Shown: positions 22,200-34,097 of the stretch, piece after piece
Layout of the letters: the number at the start of each line of letters is the position of its first letter
Numbering within the stretch: the first letter of the stretch is position 1
Origin: Lycium barbarum
Taxonomy: Eukaryota > Streptophyta > Magnoliopsida > Solanales > Solanaceae
Direction of reading: 5' to 3'
Assembly (NCBI RefSeq): GCF_019175385.1
Contig: NC_083345.1
Location: 114,996,480-115,060,479 of the forward strand
Length of the DNA stretch: 64,000 bases
Translations under genes and position numbers: made by a program
The notes under the pieces: generated by a model
Seen by the model: only the letters and a program-made list of their open reading frames with translations
Databases searched by the model: none
What the model was told of the DNA's origin: nothing

Positions 22200-24749
22200 C
22201 TAAGGCCGACGAGGCCACAACAACCGTAATAATAATTATCCAGAAGGCCGACAAGACCATACAAAAACATATGCACAATGACCACTAGTCTGCAAGCCTT
22301 TAAGAGTGTAACACAATATCAACAGGTCGGGATAGGGCCCCGACATACCCCAAAACTATATTTATGCATATGCAGTAGTACCTATGGACTAAAACCAGCA
22401 ACTCCGAAGAAGTGGAGTGCGACACTCGACCGCTGATGACTGGTCCTACTGAGGAGGCGCGCCAGCCTGTCTATCAGCACCTGTGGGCACGAACACAGCG
22501 CATAAAGAGGCATCAGTACGAAATATGTACTGAATATGTAGGGCGGTAAGTGTAAGCATAAGAAATATAAATAACAAGAGGAGAGATGTGAGGACCCACA
22601 CCCCTTGCGATGTGATGACCCCTGGGCCCTTGCGCCCCATGAACATACATGCATACATGACATGACATGACATACTCAGGTATTGTATGGGCAGGTTCCA
22701 ACAGACAATTCGATATACGCTGCAGCGGCTGGTATCGAACCCGTGACCTCCCCCCTTTTGTTCTCCCAAAGGAGACGACTCTCACCAATTGACTCAATTG
22801 GTGAGAGTCGTCTCCTTTGGGAGAACAAAAGGGGGGAGGTCACGGGTTCGATACCAGCCGCTGCAGCGTATATCGAATTGTCTGTTGGAACCTGCCCATA
22901 CAATACCTGAGTATGTCATGTCATGTCATGTATGCATGTATGTTCATGGGGCGCAAGGGCCCAGGGGTCATCACATCGCAAGGGGTGTGGGTCCTCACAA
23001 GAGATATAGAGGCAACCTGAACTCTGAAACAAGCCGCTGAGGGCAATCATAACCATAACGTGAATATAACTGTATGCTCGTAAAAATCATTCCTCAAGGT
23101 GGAGGCTTATAACATATCATATCATATAATAATATATATCCCTCTGTGAGGTGAGCTCATCATCATATCATCATCTCTGCCCAACTGATCAGTGGCAATG
23201 CACAGCTATGTGCCTACCAGGTCGTCTATGATACGACTCGGTAAAGAAAGGAACATGTCTAGGTGCACATATAAGTTCCTACCCGACCGACTATAGCGTG
23301 GCTCGGTAATGAAAATAAATACATATACATATAAGTGCAATGCAAGACTGAACTCAGAAGAGATATCATAAGAAGAGTCGGAGTGACATATCGTCGTTAC
23401 CCTTCGACTATCGTTATTGTCGCTACATTCTTTATCTTTCAAATTATTAAGCAACAAGTACAGGGGACAATAGAGCTACGTATTATGAGTTTCATATGAA
23501 GCAAATGTTATGTTTAGGCTAGCATGAACCATGATCGATATGGTTCTAGTTCTCTTTGGCAACAAACAAGGAAAATCAGAATACGAAATTCTTCTTCGAT
23601 GTAAGTTATTCACTAGGAAAGGGCAGGTCTAACCATCTGTACCAATTTGAGGTGAAACAATTCAATAAACAGTTGTCCGAATTCTAGTCATGCCGAAAAG
23701 CATAGAGAAAGCCCTACATACCTCGTTGTTGGGTTCTCGAGTCCCCGAATGCCTTACGAACAATTTCCTACACCACACGAACCATTCGGGATCAAAACCA
23801 AGTTCATAACTTATATAGAAATCTTCCTTTAGACATTTAATCGAGCAACTTGTGAGCGCTAGTTTATAGGCTCATTTGTAGCTTAGTTTTTACGTAAAAC
23901 GCTACCAAATCTTAATTTTCTACTCCTCCTCATCAATACGATCCCATCCATATCACCACATCTTCAAACAACACAACAAAACCACACGAAATAGCCCAAC
24001 AATTAAGCTATGTTCATAAGAGTTAGTAAGAACCTATTCTTATAGAATTTCTTCCAATTTTCTAGGTCTAAACGTTTGTAGAGTTCAAGGAGATGCAAAG
24101 AAGGTTAAAACATACCTCAAGTGATGTATAACACTTCAAACTTTAAATTACTTCAAGGAGAAGTTTTCATCCGAGAAGCAAAATAGCGAAGAAATCACGA
24201 TTCCGTAATCACCATGTTGTTCTTCATGTTAAAGTTGATAGATTTGCTCTTGGTTTGGATTGAGATTGATGGAGGATTAATTGGAGAGGGTTTGAGGGTT
24301 TTCCAGGTCTTAAAGATGAAAAAATTAAGGGAAAAATCGTGAAGGGCCTTATATATATACAAGGCAAAAGTGCAGCCACCGACTATACTTCGTTGTCCCG
24401 TGGCAGTATGCACCCTTGGACGGAAATGGGAATATCTCTCCACTCCGACGTCGTATTGATGGATGGTTAAATGCGCTGGAAACTAGACTCATAGATCTTA
24501 GATTTGGTGGGTGGATCACCCCGTAAATCCAAGTAGATTGAGAGAAAAGCTCTGCGACATTTGACCCTAAATTCCAGCAAATTTACAACCATAACTTGCG
24601 ACTACCTTTGTCGACTTCCGTATTACAACCCGTTTGACTTCAAAACTTCATGTACGACTATCATACTATTTAAATACCTCATAATATTACCTTCTTAGCA
24701 TGTTATCCACCTTACGATACGATAACGCATGAAAATAGGAGGTGTAACA
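21996..24749 (-). mobile_element. Solo LTR (2754 bp) carrying a palindromic insert
   Basis: On the plus strand it starts TGTCACACCCCAACC and ends AGGAGGTGTAACA, with AACAA on both sides (21991-21995 and 24750-24754). The terminal form matches the other Tekay-type LTRs here. The block ATCAGTACGAAATATGTACTGAATATGT at about 22512-22539 corresponds to the conserved block of the LARD LTR. Without the 411-bp palindrome its length is 2343 bp, close to the 2377-bp solo LTR at 26132-28508. No coding or primer site is present. A (TA)n tract lies at 22166-22199. Confidence 0.85.
22588..22998. repeat. Perfect 411-bp palindrome with tRNA-like SINE head
   Basis: The sequence from GTGAGGACCCACACCCC at 22588 to GGGGTGTGGGTCCTCAC at 22998 reads the same on both strands, with its centre at base 22793. 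Both strands therefore carry the same 75-codon frame. Right of the centre the order is TCAATTGGTGAGAG (A-box-like), then GGGTTCGATACC (B-box-like), as in tRNA-derived SINE heads. The flanks (GGAGAGAT left, AAGAGATA right) share AGAGAT, suggesting insertion into the solo LTR. It may be an inverted SINE dimer, a foldback insertion, or an artefact of assembly. Confidence 0.85.
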
Positions 24750-24754
24750 AACAA

Positions 24755-26126
24755 CCTTTAAAGAGTTGGTCAAGTGTATAGCAAAGATCATGAGCCCATC
24801 AAACAGGTTTAAGGCAAAAAAAAAAAAACATAATAAATCAACATAAGCTAGCTGACCTTAGAACACAGATAAGTATCTAAATAATTATCCGTTTTAACCC
24901 CGAATGAGCAAGTAAACTCATTCTACATATTAACAAAGACTAATGATCTGAAACAGAACAAGTACTCGGTCATGGTTAATATGTTATACAACTAGTTTGG
25001 ACAAGTGAACATCTAGATAGGATCACTTCATATTTTCCCTAATCCTACTTAAGAAAAACAGGATAGCTATAAGTATGAGCAATCAAACTGGTTTCAATGC
25101 ATAAGTAATTAAACTAGGCTAATTTAAATGACATGATTAACATTCAAATAGCCTAAACTAAAGCTAAAGACAAAATTAAACTAACTACATAGAAACTAAA
25201 TTATATAACAGAAAATTAATACAATACTATGAAGAAACTTGACTAAGGGGAAAAAAATGCCTTTTTGAAGTGCAACCTGTCGTCGAGAATGAACTTGGAA
25301 GGCATTTCTCCTCAAACCCCAATTACTCAAGGCCACACGAATAAGAAAAAAGAGGAAATATTTTAAAACTTAACTTAACTCAAGAAAATTAAAGTTTTAA
25401 AGCAAATAAGCCAAAAACTTAAGTGCTCCGAGTTTTTATGTGAACATGGATGATATTTCAATGTGCGGGTCCCTTTAAATGGTAGCATTGGGGTTCTTTA
25501 TATAGAATCCCTGAATTCTCAAACCCTAGTCCACAAACGATATAGGAGTATAGCAAATCTGAGGTTTGCTTCTCTCAACACCACATCTAATGGCTAGGAA
25601 ACAAACACACTAACGATTTGACGGTTAGATTTTGCTTCTCTCAACACCACATCTAATGGCTAGGAAACAAACACACTAAAGATTTAACGGTTAGATTCGA
25701 CCTACTTGAGGTCAACTTGAGTGGTTCTTGAAGAACCAATGATAAACCGATATTCAAACACATGCAACCAAAAAGCCACTATGGATTTTCAGAACTTTTG
25801 ACCGTTAATTCGCAAAAATCAAAGAGAAAAGGGAACTATACTGCATTTGGGGTGAACTTTGGGTAGTGACAGGTGAGAAATGGCAAAGCATTTAATGCTC
25901 TTGCCATTCTCGACCAAGCTCACAACTGTAGAACCCAGGTGGACCCTCATCTTTGCTAAATCCGGCATAGATGACGAGGAAAGAGAAGTGAGAGACATGG
26001 CGGCGCTAGGGCTTGGAAAGGAAACCCCTCTTCAATCTCTTAAGCTTCGTTTGGTCTTTACCCTGAAGAGAATAAAGGGTATTCCCCCTTAAATGCATCC
26101 GTGGGCCCGGTTGGTCCGTATTTGGA
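24755..26126. other. Unclassified spacer with a 66-bp tandem duplication
   Basis: No gene is supported. A 66-bp unit beginning TTTGCTTCTCTCAACACCAC is present twice in a row (25565-25630 and 25631-25696) with one or two differences. The open frame at 25880-26092 has no recognisable features. Confidence 0.5.
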
Positions 26127-26131
26127 CTGGG

Positions 26132-26592
26132 TGTCACGACCCGACTAGGGGCCATGACGAGTACCCGGGGCTGACCACCGAGCACCGCTCATACTACTAT
26201 TCATTATACTCATCCTGCGTTCATTCATTATTCTCATGCTTCTATTCATAGGAAAACCATTTTCACTACCCACACATATGTATCTACGAGCATCTACTAG
26301 AGTACTAGACATATGGACGGGACAGGGCTCCGTCGTGCCCAAAATATACATACATAAAATATTAATCAATGGCACCTCCGGAACAATGGAGTGCTCTCAA
26401 AGTCTGCTGATAGCTCCTACGAATCTGGATCACCTCCCTGTCTACCTGTGGGCATGAACACGGCGTCTGAAGAAAAAGGACGTCAGTACGAGCATTGTAC
26501 TGTGTATGTAAAGCATGAATAAAATGAACATAATAGAGAAATCATAAGACATGAGATGAATATATAACCTGCTTAACTTTTAAGAGTAAACA

Positions 26593-26668
<76 letters not shown>

Positions 26669-28508
26669 CGTATTTTATGTACCATCGTCATTTACCCGCG
26701 TCCGGGTCACCATCATACGCCGCCCACTAGTGGTGTCATGCTCGACCCCCTAAGCTCGGTGTAATCATATGCAGCCCGCCTTAGCGGTGACATGCTCGGC
26801 CATCTAGGTTTGGTGTAATCGTATGTAGCCCGCCTTAGCGGTGACATGCCCGACCATCTAGGCACGGTGTACTCGTATCATCATGAACTCACTATAACTC
26901 ATCATCATCATCATACATTTGTCATAGAACATACTTTAGAGCTTAAAGACAATCTATAACTATATCGGGGTGACATAAGGTCGAGAAACTCCGATCACAT
27001 TATGGAGTGATCATATTCATCATATTTCACCTTGAAGGAACTAGCATTATGAGGTGAGTCAACAACAAGGAATAATATCAAGGAATTATATATGGATCAT
27101 TAATTTCATAAGAATATCATATCACAAGCTTTGGAATCTCTAGACTTAGACTCATCGTTATCGTTGTCATTTTCATAGTGTATCTCTTATCTTTATCTCA
27201 TGAGCAGTTCTTAATAGTCATAGGCTCATAGTTTCCGGAATGTAAGAAAGTCATGGAGAAATAGAGTAAGTCATGTCATAGGAATCATGCCTTAGAAAAA
27301 GAAGGGACTAGCCTCACATACCTTTTTGTTTAACTACTTTATCGCTTGATCGTTCTCCTCCAATGTTCACGTTTCTACCTTCAAGAGAGTTTGTATTAAC
27401 ATTAGCTAATCAATCACATGAACATGCTCAACTAAAGCTAGAGAAAATTGGGCAGCATTTCCTTTGTTTCAACGACTTTCTCCATGTAATAAAACAACTC
27501 CCAAATAGCAATAGCAACTCCCATAATATCACAATCAATAGATTTCTCTAGCTAAACATTGTTCACTTCTCAAATTCACTTTCAAAGTCATCCATAACCA
27601 TGACTACAATACAACAACATATTCATTCTTCCCATAATATTTCCTCAACGTCATTAGCATCATTCATAACAAGATTATACTCATCTCATACTAAAAATCG
27701 TGGCTCAATTCAACTTACTACTCAAAATACCATTATTTCCCTATTTGAGCTCATATTCTACTTTCTTCTCTAATCCAAGTCTTTCAACTACTCAATACTT
27801 TGAATAACATGAGCCAGATGTAAAAATCACCTTTGATTATGTAGGAATGATCTTTGGATGAAGATACTTTGCATGAGAAAAACCCCCAACTCCAATACCA
27901 AAGGATTTCTCGACCTCTACAAACCCTAGTGAGCCACTTTGCACTTGATTCTCTTGATTCTTGGTGTTTGATCTTTGATTTCTCTTGGATTTGCTCTTGA
28001 TTTTGGTCTTAGCTCATAAGAAGACTTGTTGAGAGAGTTTCTAGAGGTTTCTATGTCCAAAAATGGTGAAAATATGATTTTGGGTCGAATTTGGTCTATT
28101 TATAGTGGTCCAGAAAATTCTAGACCGACACAACATGCTGCGATCTTTGTTAGACGCAAAGCGTGCTTTGCTAGACGCATGTTATGTCGCAAGTCTCGCA
28201 ACATCACCAAAATTCACTGTCACACTTTGCTGCGCAACTGCGTGGCCGCAAAGCGCGCTTTGCTGCTCGCATGTTGCGCCACAAATTGCGCCATAATGTG
28301 ACATTTTACCAAGCTTTCACCGAAACTCAACTCCGATGATCCGACGAGTCTTAAACCTTCTCGAGGCTTACTAAGCATGGTTTTACTCCATTATATACCC
28401 AAGATGGACATATCTATCCCCATGACCTCGAAAAATTTATCCTACTTCCCAAGGCTAGGACAACTAGCATTCGGCAAAACTCAACGTATGAAAATGCGAG
28501 GTGTAACA
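26132..28508 (-). mobile_element. Solo LTR (2377 bp)
   Basis: On the plus strand it starts TGTCACGACCCGACTAGGGG and ends GCGAGGTGTAACA, flanked by CTGGG on both sides (26127-26131 and 28509-28513). It carries the conserved GTCAGTACGAGCATTGTACTG block at about 26482-26502. It includes a (TA)n tract (about 26597-26667) and three copies of a 54-bp tandem unit (26721-26774, 26775-26828, 26829-26882; CCCGCCTTAGCGGTGACATG). A repeated AAGCGYGCTTTGC palindromic word occurs near 28157 and 28249. No coding region is present. Confidence 0.85.
26721..26882. repeat. 54-bp tandem repeat, three copies
   Basis: Copies two and three start CCCGCCTTAGCGGTGACATG; the first is more diverged (CCGCCCACTAGTGGTGTCAT). 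All include a GGTGTA(A/C)TC word near the end. Confidence 0.8.
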
Positions 28509-28513
28509 CTGGG

Positions 28514-29242
28514 CCTGGCCAATTTTAAAAAGGGGGAGGGGTAACTCACATGTATACATGTATATACGCATATATACCTATATACTTGTGTATACATGCG
28601 TATACATGGAAGGGTAAAAATGACCCTTTTTAAAAGATAGCCCAAAAATTGAAAGTGTCTATTGATTAAACATTTCAATTATGACCTGATAATAACCAAT
28701 TGACCAATTAAGAGCTAATTTGCAAAAAATGACCTTAGTTAAACCTAAACCATGAATCTGACTATTTTAATTAAGGCCATAATTGTCCTAACAATTAGCT
28801 ATTTCAATTGTAGCCACTACGATTCTCATAATCAGCAATTTATGAAATTAACCATAATTGAATACCTAATTAATTATGATAAATGCCAAATGAATTGAGG
28901 GGTAAAATGATTAATGCATTTAACTATTCAGATTCCTTAAACTAGACATGGTAAAATATTTGCCAATTGATTTATGATAATTTAAACAATTAAATAAATA
29001 ATTATTTTAAACTATTTTCTTGATTAAATTTAGAAAATATATCATAATTGTTGCAAATTAACTTCCAATTGATTTATAACATTATAGAAATTATTTTACC
29101 AAATAAGAATGGTAAAATATTATCTCAATAATTTTATAAAATTATTTTGACTTCTAAAAATACATACTTCATTCCGTTTAATATTCAAGGACTCTAGGTA
29201 ATTAAAATAAATTATGAGAAGTCAAAAATTAGGTGTCAACAA
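28514..29242. other. AT-rich flank, possibly the end of an older LTR
   Basis: No gene. The stretch ends ...AAAAATTAGGTGTCAACA immediately before the Mutator-like arm. An LTR ending GTGTCAACA would fit some large Tat/Ogre-type LTRs, but no primer site or start could be matched, so this remains a guess. Confidence 0.25.
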
Positions 29243-30162
29243 TGGATTCAAATATACCCTCTTCCGTTAAGTTGTCCAAGGTAGACATCCACCTTACGTG
29301 ACACTAACATTCGATGAGGTGGATGCCATGTGGCGTACCACCTCACCAAGCCTAACCCTTATTACCCCTCCTCACTATTTGTTCTTTCACCATTAAATTT
29401 TCTTCCCCGCCACCCCTATGGACACCATTACCTCACCTATTTGGCATCGCCAGAGGACAACTGAAAAAGGGGGAAACAAATATGTTTTTCTTCTCTTAAT
29501 TTTCTGCACACACATTAGACAATATATGATTCCATCAAATCATCAAATTCACCGAAACCATGGTTGGTTTATTGGATGTCTTTTTGCTGACTATTGGAAC
29601 TTCAAAGTCAAGTTGTATTCTTCAACGATAAAATTAAAAGGGAAGAGATTCAGAATTAGTCATTGTCGCTCGACGCCTCCACTTATCTATTTATTAATTG
29701 ACAGTCTAATTTTAAACTTAATGATTTCATAAAAAAGATAATACGAAAAAGTAACTTTAGTGGCGATAAGGTGTCAATAATGATGGCAAAGGGGAGGAAA
29801 TTTTAGGGGTGGAAGAACAAATAGTTTGGGGGGAGGGGGGTAAAATGGGTTGGAATGGTGAGGTGGCATGCTACATAACATTCACCTCATCAAATGTTAG
29901 TGTCACGTAAGATGGGATGTCTACCTCAGTGGCGGACCCAGGATTTTTACTAAGCGGGTTCAATATATGAAAAAAATAGAGTGGACAAAAACATTCAAAT
30001 GGGAGGTAGAGATATTATTTTGCGGTAGACCCTCGGCACAAGGACAAGCAATTTAAATCAATGCAAAAAAAAAAAACGGAAGCAAATAAGTCATGATAGA
30101 GCAATCTAAAAAGATGTGTGCAGTTCACCAAGTTGTATTGTATTTTCAGGTAACAAACTCCA

Positions 30163-30405
30163 TCAAGGACTAAAAAAGTAAAAATGACATACCATTCTAA
30201 TAAAGCTTATGAGCAGCAGATTCTTCCTTCCTTGTTTGTCCATCAAATAGGATGCCTCCATTATAGTTGAAGCAGCTGGCTTTGGGGCACGATCATTAGT
30301 TGGAGCCTTTTCCTGGTTGCAAGTAGTCTGAGAATTGTTAGCAGGCTCTCCACTTCCAAACAGATAGCTATAGAAAGTTACGGGGAATTCCAAATTCTTG
30401 ACCAT
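30163..30405 (-). CDS. Small ORF downstream of hAT transposase, copy 1
   Basis: An 80-codon frame starting 50 bp after the transposase stop and identical to 37410-37652. The peptide contains FYSYLFGSGEPANNSQ and APTNDRAPKPAAST, which resembles the YLFGSGE plus Pro/Ala-rich segment of SPIRAL1-like plant microtubule proteins. The coding-like stretch is followed within the ORF by AGAATG|GTATGT, a splice-donor-like site. It may be a captured host exon fragment or simply the 3' part of the transposon. Expression is unknown. Confidence 0.35.
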   Translation of the reverse strand: MVKNLEFPVTFYSYLFGSGEPANNSQTTCNQEKAPTNDRAPKPAASTIMEASYLMDKQGRKNLLLISFIRMVCHFYFFSP

Positions 30406-30454
30406 AAGATTGATAGTAGTACCAAAATAAAGTTTGATTAATTAAAATATATTA

Positions 30455-32860
30455 TTACAATTGTACTCTACGAGTTTTCATTTTTTGAAACCAATTCATA
30501 ATACTTTCATCAGAAACGGTCTTAAATATATTTTTTTCTACATAAGGCACCATACAACCACTCATGAAGTCGTCATCCATTCGATTTCGCAATTCACTCT
30601 TTATCAACTTCATCGCTGAAAAAGTTCTTTCAACTGTAGCGGTGGCGACCGGTAGGAGCAATGCAAATTTTACAAGGCGAAACACAAAGGGATAATTTAA
30701 ATGTTTCTTTGCCTTAACTAGCTCTTTAGAAAGATCACCAAGACCTTTCAAGTTGGAGAACCTTTCATCAACATCACGGACATCAACGATATAAGTCTCA
30801 AGCTGATTTTTAAGAGTAACCATTATATCTTCACCAAAATCATCAGGATATAATTCAGCCATTCTCAATATTTTATTGATGTCAAAACTAGAAAATGAGT
30901 CAACTGGATTCAAGCAAGCAACTCCAATAAGCAAATCCGTTCTCTCCTCATTAAAACGATCATTGAGTTCTTGAAGTTGCCAATCAATAATCTTAAAAAA
31001 TATATCGACATGATAGTGATGTGAGAAAGTATGCTCCGCAACTTTACGTCGAGATCTTCCAAAATTAATATAGAACTCATCAAAATTAGGTATCAAGATA
31101 TCATACTTGACACAAAATGCGGACACATTCTCGATAAGTGGATCCCATCCTTCCTCTCTCAGATCTTGCAATCGTTTCTTTGCTACTTTAACAAGTAACA
31201 TGGCATTTGCAATATCTTGTTCTTTCTTTTGTAAGGATTCATTAAGCTCATTTGTAATTGCCAAAATATCTCTCATTAAGTGCAATATGAATGCAATTTC
31301 AAATGTTTGACAAACTCTAAGATATCCTGTTGCCTTACAACTATCTTCAACACATTCAGAATCAACAACAATAGTATCAAGAACATCAGTAATAGAGCCA
31401 AACATACTAATGAAGTTCTTAAATGATTTGTAGTGTGAACCCCAACGAGTATCAGCAGCTCTAGCAAGACCAAGCTCTTGATTCAAGCCCTTACCAGTTT
31501 CAACCTCGCCCATATCTAGTGCCTCTTGAACTTTTTTTGCTTGAGATTCTCGAAGTTCATCCATGCGTTTAAAAGAACCTCCTACTACATTTAAGACATT
31601 AGAAACCAACAATACAAGTTCTCCAACTGGAAGACATTTTTTAGATACCCCGACAAGAGTCAATTGAAGTTGATGAGCAAAACAATGAATCGCATGAGCT
31701 GATCTACTTTCCTGTTGAATCAAAATTTTAAGGCCACTTAGACGCCCTTGCATATTGCTTGCTCCATCATAGCATTGTCCACGTATATTAGATAAACTCA
31801 AAGAATGTTGAGCAAGGTAGTTAACAATTGCTTCCTTTAAACATAGAGCACTAGTATTACGAACATGAACAATCCCAATAAAGCGTTCTACCACAGATCC
31901 CCATCTATCAACATATCGCAAAACAATTGCCATTTGCTCCTTACGTGACACATCACAAGATTCGTCAACTAGCAATGAGAAATAGTCACCATTTAGATCC
32001 TCCATAATAGCTTTAATTGTTTCCAACTTACATGCGGTGATAATATCTTTTTGAATTTTATGAGAAGTCAACTGATTGTTTTTTGGAGCCTTCTTCAACA
32101 CAAGATCACTAATTTTATCACATCGCTTCGCATACCATGAAAGAATTTCAAGAAAGTTACCCTTGTTTAATGATGATTCATCTTCACGATGTCCACGAAA
32201 TGCCAATCCTTGATTCAAGAGGAGTCTCACCACCTCAATTGAAGCCTTTAAACGAATTTTGTGCTCAAGCTTAGCTTTATTATCCGGCTTTACAAACGCA
32301 ACTTGAATTGACTGTTCTTGTCGCATTAGATCTTCACACTTCTTCTTTGCTTGGTTGTGATCACTGTTCAACTCACCACCGTGCGTATCTAATCTTTTCT
32401 TTTTGTTCCAACTCTTGAACCCTAAACTTGAAAATGCTTCGCCTCCACCTTGATGAATGCTTTCATCTTTAAATAAATAACAACACAAACAATAAGCAGC
32501 ATCTTCTACCACACTATACTCCAACCAATCATGATATTTTTTATACCATTTACGATTAAAATGACGTTTATATCCGTAAAAATCTGTTTGAGGAAACCTA
32601 GGAAGTCGAGGTTGATGAGGACCCCTTTGGATATATGCTCGTCTAATCTCATCACGTTCATCTGGATGATAGTCCAGAATGGGTATTCTTTTATTTGGAT
32701 CTGCTGGTAGAGAATCCAAATCTACTCCTTGCTTTTGTTTTTTAGGAGAATGATGATTTTCTTCTAACTGGTTCAAGTTTTCTTCCACACGAGGAACATT
32801 TTGAGTGGATGAACTTGGTTGTGGAAACTTGGACGATACCGTAGAGAAATATCTCTTCAT
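30455..32860 (-). CDS. hAT transposase, TTF zinc-finger/DUF4371 type, copy 1
   Basis: An intact 801-residue frame, full length for the plant 'zinc finger MYM-type 1-like' hAT family. The order is a Ser/Pro-rich tail with a Lys-rich patch (KKQKQ, nuclear targeting), and a TTF-type zinc finger at about 96-168 (DWLEYSVVEDAAYCLCCYLF, GFKSWNKKKRLDTH, SDH). A DUF4371/RNase-H-like core at about 180-430 follows with LLVDESCDVS (Asp299) and CYDGASNMQG (Asp365), and then a C-terminal hAT dimerisation domain with ATATVERTFSAMK (Glu744). These supply the expected DDE acids. It would bind the element ends and catalyse cut-and-paste transposition in the nucleus. The start is the first ATG of the frame, 849 bp inside the element. 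No stop or frameshift is present. Confidence 0.95.
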   Translation of the reverse strand: MKRYFSTVSSKFPQPSSSTQNVPRVEENLNQLEENHHSPKKQKQGVDLDSLPADPNKRIPILDYHPDERDEIRRAYIQRGPHQPRLPRFPQTDFYGYKRHFNRKWYKKYHDWLEYSVVEDAAYCLCCYLFKDESIHQGGGEAFSSLGFKSWNKKKRLDTHGGELNSDHNQAKKKCEDLMRQEQSIQVAFVKPDNKAKLEHKIRLKASIEVVRLLLNQGLAFRGHREDESSLNKGNFLEILSWYAKRCDKISDLVLKKAPKNNQLTSHKIQKDIITACKLETIKAIMEDLNGDYFSLLVDESCDVSRKEQMAIVLRYVDRWGSVVERFIGIVHVRNTSALCLKEAIVNYLAQHSLSLSNIRGQCYDGASNMQGRLSGLKILIQQESRSAHAIHCFAHQLQLTLVGVSKKCLPVGELVLLVSNVLNVVGGSFKRMDELRESQAKKVQEALDMGEVETGKGLNQELGLARAADTRWGSHYKSFKNFISMFGSITDVLDTIVVDSECVEDSCKATGYLRVCQTFEIAFILHLMRDILAITNELNESLQKKEQDIANAMLLVKVAKKRLQDLREEGWDPLIENVSAFCVKYDILIPNFDEFYINFGRSRRKVAEHTFSHHYHVDIFFKIIDWQLQELNDRFNEERTDLLIGVACLNPVDSFSSFDINKILRMAELYPDDFGEDIMVTLKNQLETYIVDVRDVDERFSNLKGLGDLSKELVKAKKHLNYPFVFRLVKFALLLPVATATVERTFSAMKLIKSELRNRMDDDFMSGCMVPYVEKNIFKTVSDESIMNWFQKMKTRRVQL

Positions 32861-33717
32861 TGGACTTTGAAACTGGATTACAAAATTAAAATTCTAATTC
32901 GAAGTTAGAACAATAATATAACAGAATAGAGAAGGCAGCAACAAAAAGCTAAGACATAGGAAAAAGGTTCATTATCATTAACTCTTCTATTCTATTATAG
33001 AGTTTTATTATAACTGTAGAAAAAATGGCATCATGCTTGAGAACTATTTTATTATGAAAACCTTGTTTTCATTCTACCTATTCCTTCCATTACATGCTTA
33101 TATTTATCATCCAAAATCACAAAATCAATTTTCTTCAATTTTAAGTGGTAGGGTTTTTCTCAAGGGAAGAAATCAAAAATAGCCACAATAATTTTATTTA
33201 TATGGAAGTACAGAGTAAAGGACAAAGAGGCGAACTTGATCGATGCTTGGTGTTGTGTTGATGCAAGAGTCGAACTTTTGGATTGAGATTTGGGTCCTTT
33301 TTGTATTTTAATTCTATTATATTATATTAGAAATTGAAAAAAAATAAAAGGAAAAGGAGTAAGCTGTAAGGGACGATTGCTGCTGTGCTCAGTGGATGAC
33401 ATAATATTATTACTTGTGTGGTTAAATTAGCACAGTAGGTTTTGACTGGTGGAATTTTAATTTTAAATGACTAAAAGATAAAAAAGGTCTCTGATTTGTT
33501 GTAGTTGGGTTTCGAACTAGGGACCATTCAGAAATTTTTGAACCCACTTGCCACTGCGCTGAGCACTGTAGTTGGTTGAAGTGGAGTCAAATATTAAATA
33601 TATCATTCTATTTTTTCACAAACTGAATAAATATACATATATATACACTGTAATTTTTTAACAAGTGGGTTCATATGAATCCACTTGAGACCACGTGGGT
33701 CCGCCCCTGGTCTACCT

Positions 33718-34097
33718 TGAACAACTTTAACAGAGAAGGGGTATATTTGAACTCATAGTATAACAGTAAAGATATATTTGGACTCATTGTATAATAACAG
33801 AGTATATTTTGATCCAAAATATAACAAGGGATATATTTCGCCCCTTTCCAGTAGTACAGGGGTATATTTGACCTTTTTCCAGTATAAAAATAACTAACAA
33901 AATACAATTTGAAGTGAACTACAAGTTGATTTCGCCGGAGAATATATTGTCAGAAATTTAGAGGAAAAGATAGATGGGCAAAATAGTACCAGGATCAACT
34001 CTAACTATCAACTCCAAGAGAAAAAGAAATGGCTAAGGAAAGAGACATCGGTCTAGTGAAAGAACGGCAAGAACTTATATTACTTTACATTACTTTA
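33718..34097. other. Spacer between the two inverted hAT elements
   Basis: This is the 380 bp between the two target duplications. The first part (to about 33880) is the outer right arm of the Mutator-like element; the rest is AT-rich host DNA without ORF. Confidence 0.8.

Larger units (their letters stand above)
29927..33709 (-). mobile_element. Complete hAT transposon, copy 1
   Basis: A 3783-bp element with termini CAGTGGCGGACCCA (plus-strand left end) and the complement of CAGGGGCGGACCCA (right end), flanked by the 8-bp duplication GTCTACCT (29919-29926 and 33710-33717), diagnostic of hAT transposition. It contains the full 801-codon transposase on the minus strand and a small downstream ORF. 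It is the same length as the plus-strand copy at 34106-37888 and appears base-identical where compared. It is inserted in the right arm of a Mutator-like element. Confidence 0.95.
29243..33880. mobile_element. Mutator-like foldback element, interrupted by a hAT insertion
   Basis: The left arm (about 29243-29350) reads GATTCAAATATACCCTCTTC, AAGGTAGACATCC, CTTACGTGACACTAACATTC and CCACCTCACC. Its inverse complement is at 29850-29926 and continues at 33718-33880 after removal of the hAT element. The outer portion of the right arm (33760-33880: GGGGTATATTTG... TTTTTCC) has no partner on the left, so the left end is truncated. The interior has no transposase. TIR words GGTCAAATATACCCC are shared with the complete element at 41177-42404, which has 9-bp duplications. 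Confidence 0.7.

Noticed and set aside
22794..22870. A tRNA gene at the palindrome centre
   Set aside because: Box-like motifs are present, but no acceptor stem or proper cloverleaf could be drawn.
22676..22910. Two open frames on opposite strands with almost the same 75-aa product
   Set aside because: They are a mirror effect of the perfect palindrome and have no protein-family features.
26600..26882. A CRISPR-like array in the 54-bp repeats
   Set aside because: Copies are directly adjacent without unique spacers, inside a plant solo LTR.
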